Of a DNA stretch of 6,675 bases, positions 1 to 6,069 are shown piece after piece; the first letter of the stretch is position 1; each line of letters starts with the position of its first letter. The stretch is from CAYXGZ01 sp964464755 (GTDB lineage Bacteria > Planctomycetota > MHYJ01 > JACPRB01). Under the pieces are notes generated by a model, which was not told the origin of the DNA, searched no databases, and saw nothing but the letters and a program-made list of their open reading frames with translations. A program made the position numbers and the translations under genes. The stretch lies in the NCBI GenBank assembly GCA_964464755.1, contig CAYXGZ010000096.1:1-6675 (forward strand). Direction: 5' to 3'.

Positions 1-1
1 C

Positions 2-733
<732 letters not shown>

Positions 734-792
734 GCGGGGCGGGCGGCGGATCGGCTGAAGGTCCCTCGACGCCCGGCGCCGTCCAGATCCGC

Positions 793-1173
793 GTGGCGAC
801 CAAGTTCGCGCTGGCGCTCCTGCTCCTGGCGGCGGGCTGCGCCGTCGATCCGGGCGAGGCGCGGCTGGAGCTGTATCGCATCGATGACCTGGTTGATTCC
901 GGCGGGAGTTCCTTCGGCTGTGTATTCGGGGAACGCGAGGGAGAGGAGCTCCCCGCCGGCTCGGTCGGCGGCTGGGCCTGGTCCCAGCGGGCCATCGACG
1001 CGACGGGGCGCCGGGACTGGGAGGCGCATCGCGACTGGTGCGCGGTCGTCCAGAACTCGCTCTTCATCGTCCGGGCGCCGGAATCCAAGCACTCGGCCGT
1101 CCGGACCTACATCCGGGCCTACCGGAAGCAATTCACCGGGATGGACGCCGACCCGGAGCAGTTCAACAAGTAG
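793..1173 (+). CDS. Small predicted lipoprotein, possible secretin-like short domain
   Basis: A 126-residue protein begins at GTG 793, the only usual start codon in this frame after the katG stop. Residues 1-16 form a lipoprotein signal: Lys4, a hydrophobic run, and a clean lipobox LAAGC with Cys16 as the lipidated residue. The mature part has about 110 residues. It opens with LELYRIDDLVDSGG and ends with NSLFIVRAPESKHSAVRTYIRAYRKQF. In planctomycete proteins, a start like LYDVRDLL and an end like LVVxxTPExHxxIxxLLxxLR typify short secretin-type (N-domain or STN-like) modules. The match here is by general pattern from memory, so the domain is an inference. Cys43 and Cys83 could form a disulfide. 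No strong Shine-Dalgarno lies just ahead of the GTG, so it may depend on katG readthrough. Its stop is 11 bp from the stop of the convergent hemerythrin-like gene. Confidence 0.72.
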   Translation: MATKFALALLLLAAGCAVDPGEARLELYRIDDLVDSGGSSFGCVFGEREGEELPAGSVGGWAWSQRAIDATGRRDWEAHRDWCAVVQNSLFIVRAPESKHSAVRTYIRAYRKQFTGMDADPEQFNK

Positions 1174-1184
1174 TCCCAACCGCC

Positions 1185-1661
1185 TCACGTGGTCTTGATG
1201 GTCGGCGCCGCCTCGGGCCGCAGGCGCGCCAGCAAGGCCGCGTCCTCTCGCTCCCCGAGCAGCTCGTCCGCCAGCGGGAAAATCTCGCGCTCCTCCCGCC
1301 GGGTCAGCTCGCGCAGTTCGGTCACGAGCAGCCCGCAGGCCTCCAGGAGCGGCGCGATCTCCACCGTGTCGTCGTCCGGCACGTCGAAGATCCGCCGCGC
1401 GGCGCGGAGGTGCTCCCACTCGAAACGGTGACGGTGGAGCAGCCCCTCGACGGCCGCCCGGGCGAGGGGCGAGATCGCGGAGATCGCGGGGTACAGCACC
1501 TCGACCTCGCGCTGCCGGTGCCCGCTGATGGCCCAGGTCAGCTGGTCGAGCACCTCGCGGATGGTCCGGAGGTCGAGCGCCCGCACCGCGCGTTCGAGGG
1601 AGTCGAGCTGCTCGCCGATCCGGCGATGCTCCTCCTGCAGGATTTGCACGGATTTCGCCAC
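1185..1661 (-). CDS. Hemerythrin-like HHE cation-binding domain protein
   Basis: A 158-residue cytoplasmic protein of the HHE/hemerythrin-like family. These are four-helix bundles that bind a di-iron centre and act in oxygen, NO or iron sensing and handling. The start chosen is GTG 1661, preceded by the purine-rich GGGAGGGGG. Upstream in the same frame the translation becomes low-complexity and out of family character. Visible features: LQEEHRRIGEQL opens helix 1 (His12), then SGHRQREVEVLYP (His48, Glu52, Glu54), LLHRHRFEWEHL (His76, His78, Glu81, His84) and TRREEREIFPLAD (Glu123, Glu124, Glu126). These are spaced as the H..E..lfP and H..EE..iFP motifs of the family. The last motif has Thr120-Arg121 where many members have a His, so the iron ligand set may differ from canonical. 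Nearby katG suggests oxidative stress, but the two genes are convergent rather than one operon. Confidence 0.86.
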   Translation of the reverse strand: MAKSVQILQEEHRRIGEQLDSLERAVRALDLRTIREVLDQLTWAISGHRQREVEVLYPAISAISPLARAAVEGLLHRHRFEWEHLRAARRIFDVPDDDTVEIAPLLEACGLLVTELRELTRREEREIFPLADELLGEREDAALLARLRPEAAPTIKTT

Positions 1662-1720
1662 GGCCCCCTCCCGGCAGCGCCCGGACTCGCCGCAAATCGC
1701 GAGCCAGCGGGCCGGGCCGA

Positions 1721-1736
1721 TTCTGTATTCATAGAA
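1721..1736. promoter_or_regulatory. AT-richer dyad upstream of the hemerythrin-like gene
   Basis: TTCTGTATTCATAGAA has matching outer arms, TTCT and AGAA, around an 8-nt centre. It is one of the few AT-rich patches in this GC-rich window. It lies about 60 bp upstream of the GTG of the hemerythrin-like gene, where a promoter or operator could sit. On the minus strand it reads TTCTATGAATACAGAA, with loose -10-like TATGAA. The symmetry is imperfect in the centre and a chance origin is possible. Confidence 0.3.
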
Positions 1737-1755
1737 CCGCGTCTCGCCGCGGAGT

Positions 1756-1777
1756 ATCCCGCCCGGAGGTGCGGGAT
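1756..1777. terminator. 7-bp hairpin after the membrane-protein gene, possible terminator
   Basis: ATCCCGC at 1756-1762 and GCGGGAT at 1771-1777 are perfect inverted repeats around an 8-nt loop (CCGGAGGT). The hairpin starts 18 bp past the TGA of the minus-strand membrane-protein gene and lies ahead of the hemerythrin-like gene. No T-run follows on either strand, so it would be an atypical intrinsic terminator or a processing/attenuation stem. The remainder of the 134-bp gap (1662-1795) shows no gene. Confidence 0.35.
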
Positions 1778-1795
1778 CGTCCGGAGGGAGCCGCG

Positions 1796-2476
1796 TCAAG
1801 GACCCGGCCGGGCACTCCGGTTCCGGAGCACGACCATCACGCTCCAGAACGCGAGCCAGGGGAGGGCCGCGTAGATCGCGGCCAGGCCGACGTACACCAT
1901 GGTCTGCTCCGCGAAGACCGCCGCCCCCGACTCGGCGCGCCAGCCGCCCATCGAGCGGGCGATCGAGGCCGAGATCGCGATGAGCCCGAAGCAGCCCGAG
2001 ACGGCGATCAGCGGGAAGCCGATGCCCGCGATCCGCGCCACCCAGGGCAGCCGGGTCAGCCTTCCCGCGAACCACGCGAGCAGCGCCACTCGCCAGATCG
2101 CGACGACGAAGAGCAGGACGACGTTGGCGGTCGCCGCGGATTCCGGCTCCAGGAAGCGCTCGACCGGGATCGCGTAGAGGAACGCGGGCGGCGAGGTGAT
2201 GCCGACGAAGGCCACCAGCCGCGAGAACCCGAGGGCCTCGGGACGAAGCGGCGCGAACGCCACGAAGAGGATCGCGGACAGGACGATCGCGTAGGCGACC
2301 GAGCCGAGCCCCGCGTGCCGGAGCCAGGGGAGGCCCTCCGAATCCCAGTTCCGCCCCACCCCCGCCAACAGCGCCAGCCCGAGGCCGATCAGCGCGTGCC
2401 GCGGCCCCAACGCGAGCAGCTCCTCCCGCGTCGCCGAGAAGACGAGGCAGCGCGCCGCGGTGCGGAGGTAGGCCAT
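1796..2476 (-). CDS. Six-helix integral membrane protein, unknown function
   Basis: A 226-residue inner-membrane protein with about six hydrophobic segments, near residues 25-41, 57-76, 85-104, 116-137, 147-171 and 190-216. The N-terminus is charged and amphipathic (RTAARCLVFSATREELLAL). Distinctive motifs include GVGRNWD after the first helix, GLGSVAYA, TSPPAFLYAIPVERF near residues 94-108 and VVAIWRVALL. I associate this combination with a widespread uncharacterised bacterial membrane family, but I cannot give it a name or activity. No catalytic or ligand site is evident. The start at ATG 2476 has GGGGGA directly abutting it, too close to act as a Shine-Dalgarno. A TAGACT hexamer 6 nt upstream instead points to a leaderless transcript. 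It is divergent from the TfoX-like gene, 40 bp away. Confidence 0.8.
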   Translation of the reverse strand: MAYLRTAARCLVFSATREELLALGPRHALIGLGLALLAGVGRNWDSEGLPWLRHAGLGSVAYAIVLSAILFVAFAPLRPEALGFSRLVAFVGITSPPAFLYAIPVERFLEPESAATANVVLLFVVAIWRVALLAWFAGRLTRLPWVARIAGIGFPLIAVSGCFGLIAISASIARSMGGWRAESGAAVFAEQTMVYVGLAAIYAALPWLAFWSVMVVLRNRSARPGP

Positions 2477-2482
2477 TCCCCC

Positions 2483-2488
2483 AGTCTA
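2483..2488 (-). promoter_or_regulatory. -10-like TAGACT for the membrane-protein gene, leaderless type
   Basis: On the minus strand TAGACT is followed by GGGGGA and then the ATG at 2476. This places the expected transcription start at or next to the start codon. No clear -35 is seen at 17 bp. A TANNNT box immediately before an ATG is a known signature of leaderless genes in several GC-rich phyla. Confidence 0.5.
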
Positions 2489-2504
2489 CCCGCCCGCCGC
2501 CGGG

Positions 2505-2510
2505 TATCCT
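2505..2510 (+). promoter_or_regulatory. -10-like TATCCT for the TfoX-like gene, leaderless type
   Basis: TATCCT is followed by GTGGAC and then the ATG at 2517, giving the same 6-nt spacing as its divergent partner on the other strand. No purine-rich Shine-Dalgarno is present. This spacing favours ATG 2517 over GTG 2511 as the start. Confidence 0.5.
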
Positions 2511-2516
2511 GTGGAC

Positions 2517-2864
2517 ATGGCCTCCGACTTCGCCGAGCACGTCCGCGACCAGCTGCGCGAGCTGGGCCCCGTCGACGCCCGCTCCATGTTCGGCGGACAC
2601 GGCCTCTACCACGACGGCGTGTTCTTCGGCCTCGTCTGGAAGGACCGGCTCTACCTCCGCACGGACGAGGCCGGCCGCGCGCGCTACCGCGCCGAGGGCA
2701 TGAAGCCCTTCCGCCCGGCGAAGGGCCGGACGCTCGGCACGTACTGGCAGGTGCCCGACGAGGCGCTGGAGGACCCGCGCGAGCTGGCGCGCCGGGCCCG
2801 CGAGGCGCTCGCGTCGCGGGAGTCGCCCCCGGAACCCCGCCGGCGGCGTATCGTGAAGCGATGA
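2517..2864 (+). CDS. TfoX N-terminal domain protein
   Basis: A 115-residue stand-alone TfoX/YjhX N-terminal-domain protein. The domain is named after the competence regulator TfoX (Sxy), but single-domain members are widespread and their role is unknown. Sequence support: FAEHVRDQLRELGPVDARSMFGGHGLYHDGVFFGLVWKDRLYLRTD over residues 5-50, which matches the family pattern of a first helix, the MFGG.GLY.DG..F core strand pair and LYL..D. It continues with GMKPFRP and the GTYWQVPDEALEDPREL segment that leads into the final helix. The tail, from about residue 101, is a proline- and arginine-rich stretch ending RRRRIVKR, which may contact nucleic acid. The longer C-terminal domain of true TfoX is absent. 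ATG 2517 was chosen for family fit and promoter spacing. GTG 2511 in the same frame is possible. The stop overlaps the next start as ATGA. Confidence 0.87.
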   Translation: MASDFAEHVRDQLRELGPVDARSMFGGHGLYHDGVFFGLVWKDRLYLRTDEAGRARYRAEGMKPFRPAKGRTLGTYWQVPDEALEDPRELARRAREALASRESPPEPRRRRIVKR

Positions 2865-3811
2865 AGCCCGCGCTGCTCCTGCTCCCGCTCCTCCTGGCGC
2901 TCCAGGACCCGCCCGCGTACTCGCTCGCCCGGGCCGCCCCGGCCCAGCGGCAGCCGCTCGTCGCGTGCTGGTTCCTCGAGGGGGGCGCCAAGGTCGGCCT
3001 GCTCGGGATGGACCAGTACCTCCGCACCTTCGACGCCGCCTCGATGAAGCAGGTCGGCGAGACCTTCCTCGACGGCGACGTCCGGACCTGGGCCGTCTCG
3101 GGCGACGGGAAGCTGCTCGTCGCCGGGATCGAGAACGGCGACGCCTCCTCGGTGAAGGTCTACGACGTGCCGGCCGGCCGCGAGCTGAAGGCGCTGCCGC
3201 TCGAGTCCGAGGCGGTCGCGCTGAGCCGGGACGGGCGCCTCGCCGCCATCTCGGTGCTCGAGGACGTGGACGAGGAGCGGGAGCGGCGCCGCATCCTCCT
3301 TCACGAGACCCGGACCTGGAAGAGCCTCGGGGAGCTCAAGGGGCCGAAGGAAGCGCCGATCGGCCTCGCCTTCTCGCCCGACGGCCGGCTCCTCGCCTCG
3401 ACGTGCACGGACCGGATCGTGCGGACCTGGGACGTCGGGTCGCGGAAGATCGTGCGCCAGTCCCCGCCCGGCGCCGAGCCCGTGCGGCAGGTCGCCTGGA
3501 GCGCCGACGGGAAGCGCTTCCTCGAGGCGACCGGGATGACGAAGCTCCGCGCGACCGACGCGAAGACGGGGAAGGAACTGCCCCCGCCGGATTTCCCGCT
3601 CGCGATCCAGGTGGCCCTGAGCCCGGACGGCGCCTGGCTCCTGATCCGGGAGCCGGCCTCGCTGCGGATCGTGGACACCTCGACCTGGGCCGCGAAGGCG
3701 CTGCTCAAGGACGCGAAGGGCATCCTCACGGCGGCGAGCCCCCGCCCCGACTTCTCGGCCGTGGCCGTCGCGGCCGACGGCGCGCTGCAGATCTGGGAGC
3801 CGGCGAAGTAG
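2861..3811 (+). CDS. Exported WD40-like beta-propeller protein
   Basis: A 316-residue protein with a short signal peptide (KPALLLLPLLLALQ, residues 2-15), so it is probably exported. The rest reads as seven WD-like blades, each with a variant of the S.DG..L motif. The repeats centre near residues 34-58, 73-103, 116-150, 167-192, 207-233, 248-274 and 287-312. The best examples are FSPDGRLLASTCTDRIVRTWDV in blade 4, WSADGKRF in blade 5, LSPDGAWLL in blade 6 and ADGALQIWEP at the end. Seven blades would make one complete propeller. Blade 3 carries a very acidic and basic insert (EDVDEERERRR). No catalytic motif or partner domain is seen; such propellers are usually protein-binding platforms. Its ATG lies inside the stop region of the TfoX-like gene (4-nt overlap), which suggests translational coupling. 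Why a cytoplasmic TfoX-like protein would be coupled to an exported propeller is not apparent. Confidence 0.86.
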   Translation: MKPALLLLPLLLALQDPPAYSLARAAPAQRQPLVACWFLEGGAKVGLLGMDQYLRTFDAASMKQVGETFLDGDVRTWAVSGDGKLLVAGIENGDASSVKVYDVPAGRELKALPLESEAVALSRDGRLAAISVLEDVDEERERRRILLHETRTWKSLGELKGPKEAPIGLAFSPDGRLLASTCTDRIVRTWDVGSRKIVRQSPPGAEPVRQVAWSADGKRFLEATGMTKLRATDAKTGKELPPPDFPLAIQVALSPDGAWLLIREPASLRIVDTSTWAAKALLKDAKGILTAASPRPDFSAVAVAADGALQIWEPAK

Positions 3812-3815
3812 CCCG

Positions 3816-3835
3816 CGGCCGCGGCGTTGCGGCCG
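3816..3835. terminator. Stem-loop just after the WD40 gene, candidate terminator
   Basis: CGGCCGC (3816-3822) and GCGGCCG (3829-3835) pair perfectly over 7 bp around the loop GGCGTT, starting 5 bases past the TAG of the propeller gene. No T-run follows, so factor-independent termination is uncertain, but the position between convergent genes suits a bidirectional stop. Confidence 0.45.
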
Positions 3836-3890
3836 GATCCGGCCTCCGACGGCGCGGGAGGGCAGCCTCCGAACGCCGCCCGGGGCCCCG
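3831..3890. repeat. Cluster of GC palindromes in the convergent spacer
   Basis: GGCCGGATCCGGCC (3831-3844) is a perfect 14-bp palindrome. A 5-bp stem GGAGG/CCTCC with loop GCAG lies at 3857-3870, and CGGGGCCCCG at 3881-3890 is a perfect 10-bp palindrome. A further 12-bp palindrome, CCGCGGCCGCGG, lies at 3813-3824. The 84-bp spacer between the WD40 and TPR stops holds no gene. High GC makes short palindromes common, but this density fits a transcription-stopping region. Confidence 0.4.
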
Positions 3891-3895
3891 CCGCC

Positions 3896-5776
3896 TCAGC
3901 TCAGCAGGTCGTCGAGCTTCTTCACGAGCGGGGCGAGCAGCTCGGCGAGCGAGGGGTCGAGCTCGAGGGCCTTCCGGTAGTCGGCGCGCGCGTCGCCGTA
4001 GTCCATGCGGAACTCCCGGATCGCCCCGCGGCCGACGTAGGCCTTCGCGAGGCCGGGGTCCAGGGCCAGCGCGCGGTTGAGGTCCGAGAGGCCCGCGTCG
4101 ACCTGGTCCTTCGCCTTGCGGGCGAGGCCCCGGGCGAGGAACGCGGACGCGGCCTCCTTGGGCATCTTGAGCGAGGGGTCGACCTTCTCGGCGACCTCGA
4201 GGTCCGCGAGCGCGGGCTCCGCCGCGCCGTCCGCCAGCCGCTTCAGCCCGCGCTTCCACTTCGCGTCGGAGTACGCGGGGTCGAGGCGGACGCCGGGGAT
4301 CCCGGCGATCGCGCCCTCGAAGTCGGCGACGGCGCCCTCGAGATCGCCCTCCTGCACGCGGAGCTTGGCGCGGGCGACCCAGGCCGCGAGCAGCGCGGGG
4401 TCGAGCTTCTCGTCGGGCTTCTTGCGGCGCACGGCGTCGAGGTCCGCGGCGGCGCGGGCCGGGTCGCCCGTGGCGAGGTAGGCCTGGGCGCGGGCGCTGC
4501 GGTACGCGGTCTCGTCGGGCAGCAGGGCGACGGCGCGGGTCAGGTCGGCGATGGCGCCCTGGGGGTCGCCGGAGGCGGCGCGGCGGAGGCCGCGGGCGCC
4601 GAAGCTCGCGGCGAACGACGGCTCGATCGGGTGGTCGGGCTTGAGCGCCAGGGCGCGGTCGAGGTCGGAGAGGGCGCCGTCGGAGTCGGCCGTGCGGGCG
4701 CGCTCGGCGCCGCGGCGGACGAGGGCGTCGACGTGCTCCGCGAGCGGGTCGGCCGGGGCCTCGCGCTGGGCGGCCTCGAAGTCGCGGATGGCGTCGTCGA
4801 GGCGCTTCTCGGCGTGGTAGGCGCGGCCGCGGCGGCGGAGCAGGTCCGCGTAGGCGAAGACGGGGAACTTCGCGGGGTCGAGGGAGCGGGCGACCTCGAA
4901 ATCGCCGACGGCGGCCTCGAAGGCGTACTCGGCGGCTCGGGACTGGCCGCGCTCGACGTAGGCCTCGGCGAAGCGGGGGTCGACGGGCAGCGAGGGGTCG
5001 GCCTGGCGGGCGAGGTCGGCCTCCTCGAGGGCGGGGCCGAACTCCTTCTTCTTGAGGTGGATGAGGGCCCGGCCGAGCCGGGCGTAGGCGTTGGCGGCGT
5101 CGCGGGCGATGGAGGCGCCGAAGTCCTCGAGGGCGCGGCCGAAGTTGCCCTTGGCGAGGTGGGCGTGGCCACGGGCGGCGAGGGCCCCCGCGTCGTCCGG
5201 GTCGGCGGCACAGGCCTTCTCGAGGTCGGCGAGGGCGCCGTCGAAGTCCTTCTTCCGGGCGCGGAGCTGGCCGCGCAGCGAGAGGGCCGGGAGGTGGGTG
5301 GCGTTGCGGGCGAGGCAGGCGTCGAGGTGGACGAGCGCGGCGGCCTCGTCGCCGACGAGGCGGGCGGAGTGGCCCGCGAGGTAGGCGACGTCGGCGGACT
5401 TCGCGTCGAGCTTGGCGGCCTTGGCGAAGTCGGCGGCGGCCTCCTTGTACTTGAGGCGGTGGAGCTGGAGCCACCCGCGCCAGGCCCAGGCCTTGCCGAG
5501 CGAGGGGTCGAGCTTGAGGGCCTGGTTGAAGTCGAAGAGGGCGTTGTCGTGGCGGCCGGAGCGGTAGAGGACGATGCCGCGCTCGAGGTGGGCGGCGGCG
5601 TAGTCGGGGTGCTGCTGGAGGATCTCGGTCCACTGGTGGACGGAGAGGTTGCCCTCGCCGGCGGGCGGCTCGGGGACGTGGCGGCCCGGGGCGGCCGGGG
5701 CGGCGGGCTCGGCGGCCTTCTCCTCCTTCGAGGGGAGCTTGCCGAGGGCCTTGAGCTTTCGGGCGAGTCGACCCAT
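3896..5776 (-). CDS. Long cytoplasmic TPR-repeat protein
   Basis: A 626-residue protein made almost wholly of tetratricopeptide repeats, which form a helical solenoid used for protein binding. The start at ATG 5776 has a good Shine-Dalgarno, GGAGGA, 7 nt upstream. Residues 1-45 are a basic then Ala/Pro-rich disordered segment (GRLARKLKALGKL, then AAEPAAPAAPG) with no signal peptide. From about residue 57 to 608 there are 15 TPR units. The first reads as a classic TPR, AHLERGIVLYRSGRHDNALF, and a late one ends DLNRALALDP. Measured from the conserved RG of helix A, spacing is 34 for the first units, one of 32 and one of 42. It then becomes 39-40 residues in the central units with an extra LxxDPxFAxA segment, apart from single 34-residue steps near residue 396 and at the end. 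No kinase, glycosyltransferase or other catalytic domain is fused. It is convergent with the WD40 gene and divergent from the 60-residue gene. Confidence 0.93.
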   Translation of the reverse strand: MGRLARKLKALGKLPSKEEKAAEPAAPAAPGRHVPEPPAGEGNLSVHQWTEILQQHPDYAAAHLERGIVLYRSGRHDNALFDFNQALKLDPSLGKAWAWRGWLQLHRLKYKEAAADFAKAAKLDAKSADVAYLAGHSARLVGDEAAALVHLDACLARNATHLPALSLRGQLRARKKDFDGALADLEKACAADPDDAGALAARGHAHLAKGNFGRALEDFGASIARDAANAYARLGRALIHLKKKEFGPALEEADLARQADPSLPVDPRFAEAYVERGQSRAAEYAFEAAVGDFEVARSLDPAKFPVFAYADLLRRRGRAYHAEKRLDDAIRDFEAAQREAPADPLAEHVDALVRRGAERARTADSDGALSDLDRALALKPDHPIEPSFAASFGARGLRRAASGDPQGAIADLTRAVALLPDETAYRSARAQAYLATGDPARAAADLDAVRRKKPDEKLDPALLAAWVARAKLRVQEGDLEGAVADFEGAIAGIPGVRLDPAYSDAKWKRGLKRLADGAAEPALADLEVAEKVDPSLKMPKEAASAFLARGLARKAKDQVDAGLSDLNRALALDPGLAKAYVGRGAIREFRMDYGDARADYRKALELDPSLAELLAPLVKKLDDLLS

Positions 5777-5796
5777 GGATCGGTCCTCCGACGCTG

Positions 5797-5825
5797 AATC
5801 TAGTCCGCCGGGCCGCGGCGGGCAA
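5797..5825 (-). promoter_or_regulatory. Candidate promoter for the TPR gene
   Basis: On the minus strand TTGCCC (5825-5820), a 17-nt spacer and TAGATT (5802-5797) resemble a housekeeping promoter, with 4 of 6 matches in each box. The predicted start near 5790 would place the GGAGGA Shine-Dalgarno (5789-5784) almost at the 5' end of the RNA, so the leader would be about 14 nt. Confidence 0.45.
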
Positions 5826-5841
5826 GCCCGAGGCGGCCGTT

Positions 5842-5875
5842 CAAATTTGCACCGGTCCCGCCCGCGGGGTAGGAT
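5842..5875 (+). promoter_or_regulatory. Candidate promoter and palindrome for the 60-residue gene
   Basis: TTGCAC (5847-5852), a 17-nt spacer and TAGGAT (5870-5875) resemble a promoter. The 8-bp palindrome CAAATTTG (5842-5849) overlaps the -35 and is one of the only AT-rich spots nearby, so it could be an operator. The expected start, near 5882, lies at the end of the Shine-Dalgarno at 5878-5882, which weakens this reading unless transcription begins earlier. Confidence 0.35.
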
Positions 5876-5886
5876 CTGGAGGCACC

Positions 5887-6069
5887 ATGATGACGCCGTC
5901 CGACTCGCGCTTCTCCGGGGACCTCGAGCGCTGGGCCTCCCTCCACGAGGACTACCTCCGCGCCCCCAGCGACGGGAAGGCCGTGACCCTCCGCCGCCTC
6001 GCGCGCCGCCTGGCCGGCCGCGTCTCCCGCCTCAAGCGCACCGTCCGCCGCAAGAAGGCCCGCGCCTAG
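5887..6069 (+). CDS. Small, very basic protein, unknown function
   Basis: A 60-residue protein with a clear Shine-Dalgarno: GGAGG (5878-5882) lies 4 nt before ATG 5887 and 7 nt before a second in-frame ATG at 5890, so either may be used. The N-terminal half is mixed (SDSRFSGDLERWASLHEDYL). In the last 30 residues 14 are Lys or Arg, arranged as LRRLARRLAGRVSRLKRTVR and ending RRKKARA, which suggests an amphipathic helix plus a basic tail able to bind nucleic acid or a ribosomal partner. I do not recognise a family. The gene is supported by its ribosome-binding site, upstream promoter-like boxes and the tight fit with the convergent neighbour, whose stop codon it shares bases with (CTAG at 6066-6069). 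Confidence 0.7.
   Translation: MMTPSDSRFSGDLERWASLHEDYLRAPSDGKAVTLRRLARRLAGRVSRLKRTVRRKKARA

Noticed and set aside
1662..2612. N-terminal extension of the hemerythrin-like frame to position 2612
   Set aside because: The extension lies over the membrane-protein gene in another frame and is low-complexity; the family domain begins right after GTG 1661.
3831..3844. Perfect 14-bp palindrome as a cloning or integration site
   Set aside because: It contains GGATCC, but nothing around it looks like vector, attachment site or mobile DNA. It is better read as part of the palindromic spacer.
2965..4080. 371-residue plus-strand frame across the WD40 gene
   Set aside because: An Arg/Gly/Pro-rich shadow in a shifted frame. 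The WD motifs and signal peptide are in the other frame.
4540..5211. Pro/Ser/Thr-rich minus-strand frame inside the TPR gene
   Set aside because: A typical shifted-frame product of Ala/Arg/Asp-rich GC codons, with no start signal.
3827..5797. 656-residue open frame on the plus strand, antisense to the TPR gene
   Set aside because: It is the complement of a GC-rich repeat gene with few A/T-rich codons, so stops are rare. Its product is a monotonous Val/Glu/Gly/Leu sequence with no family features, while the opposite strand is a clear TPR protein with a Shine-Dalgarno.
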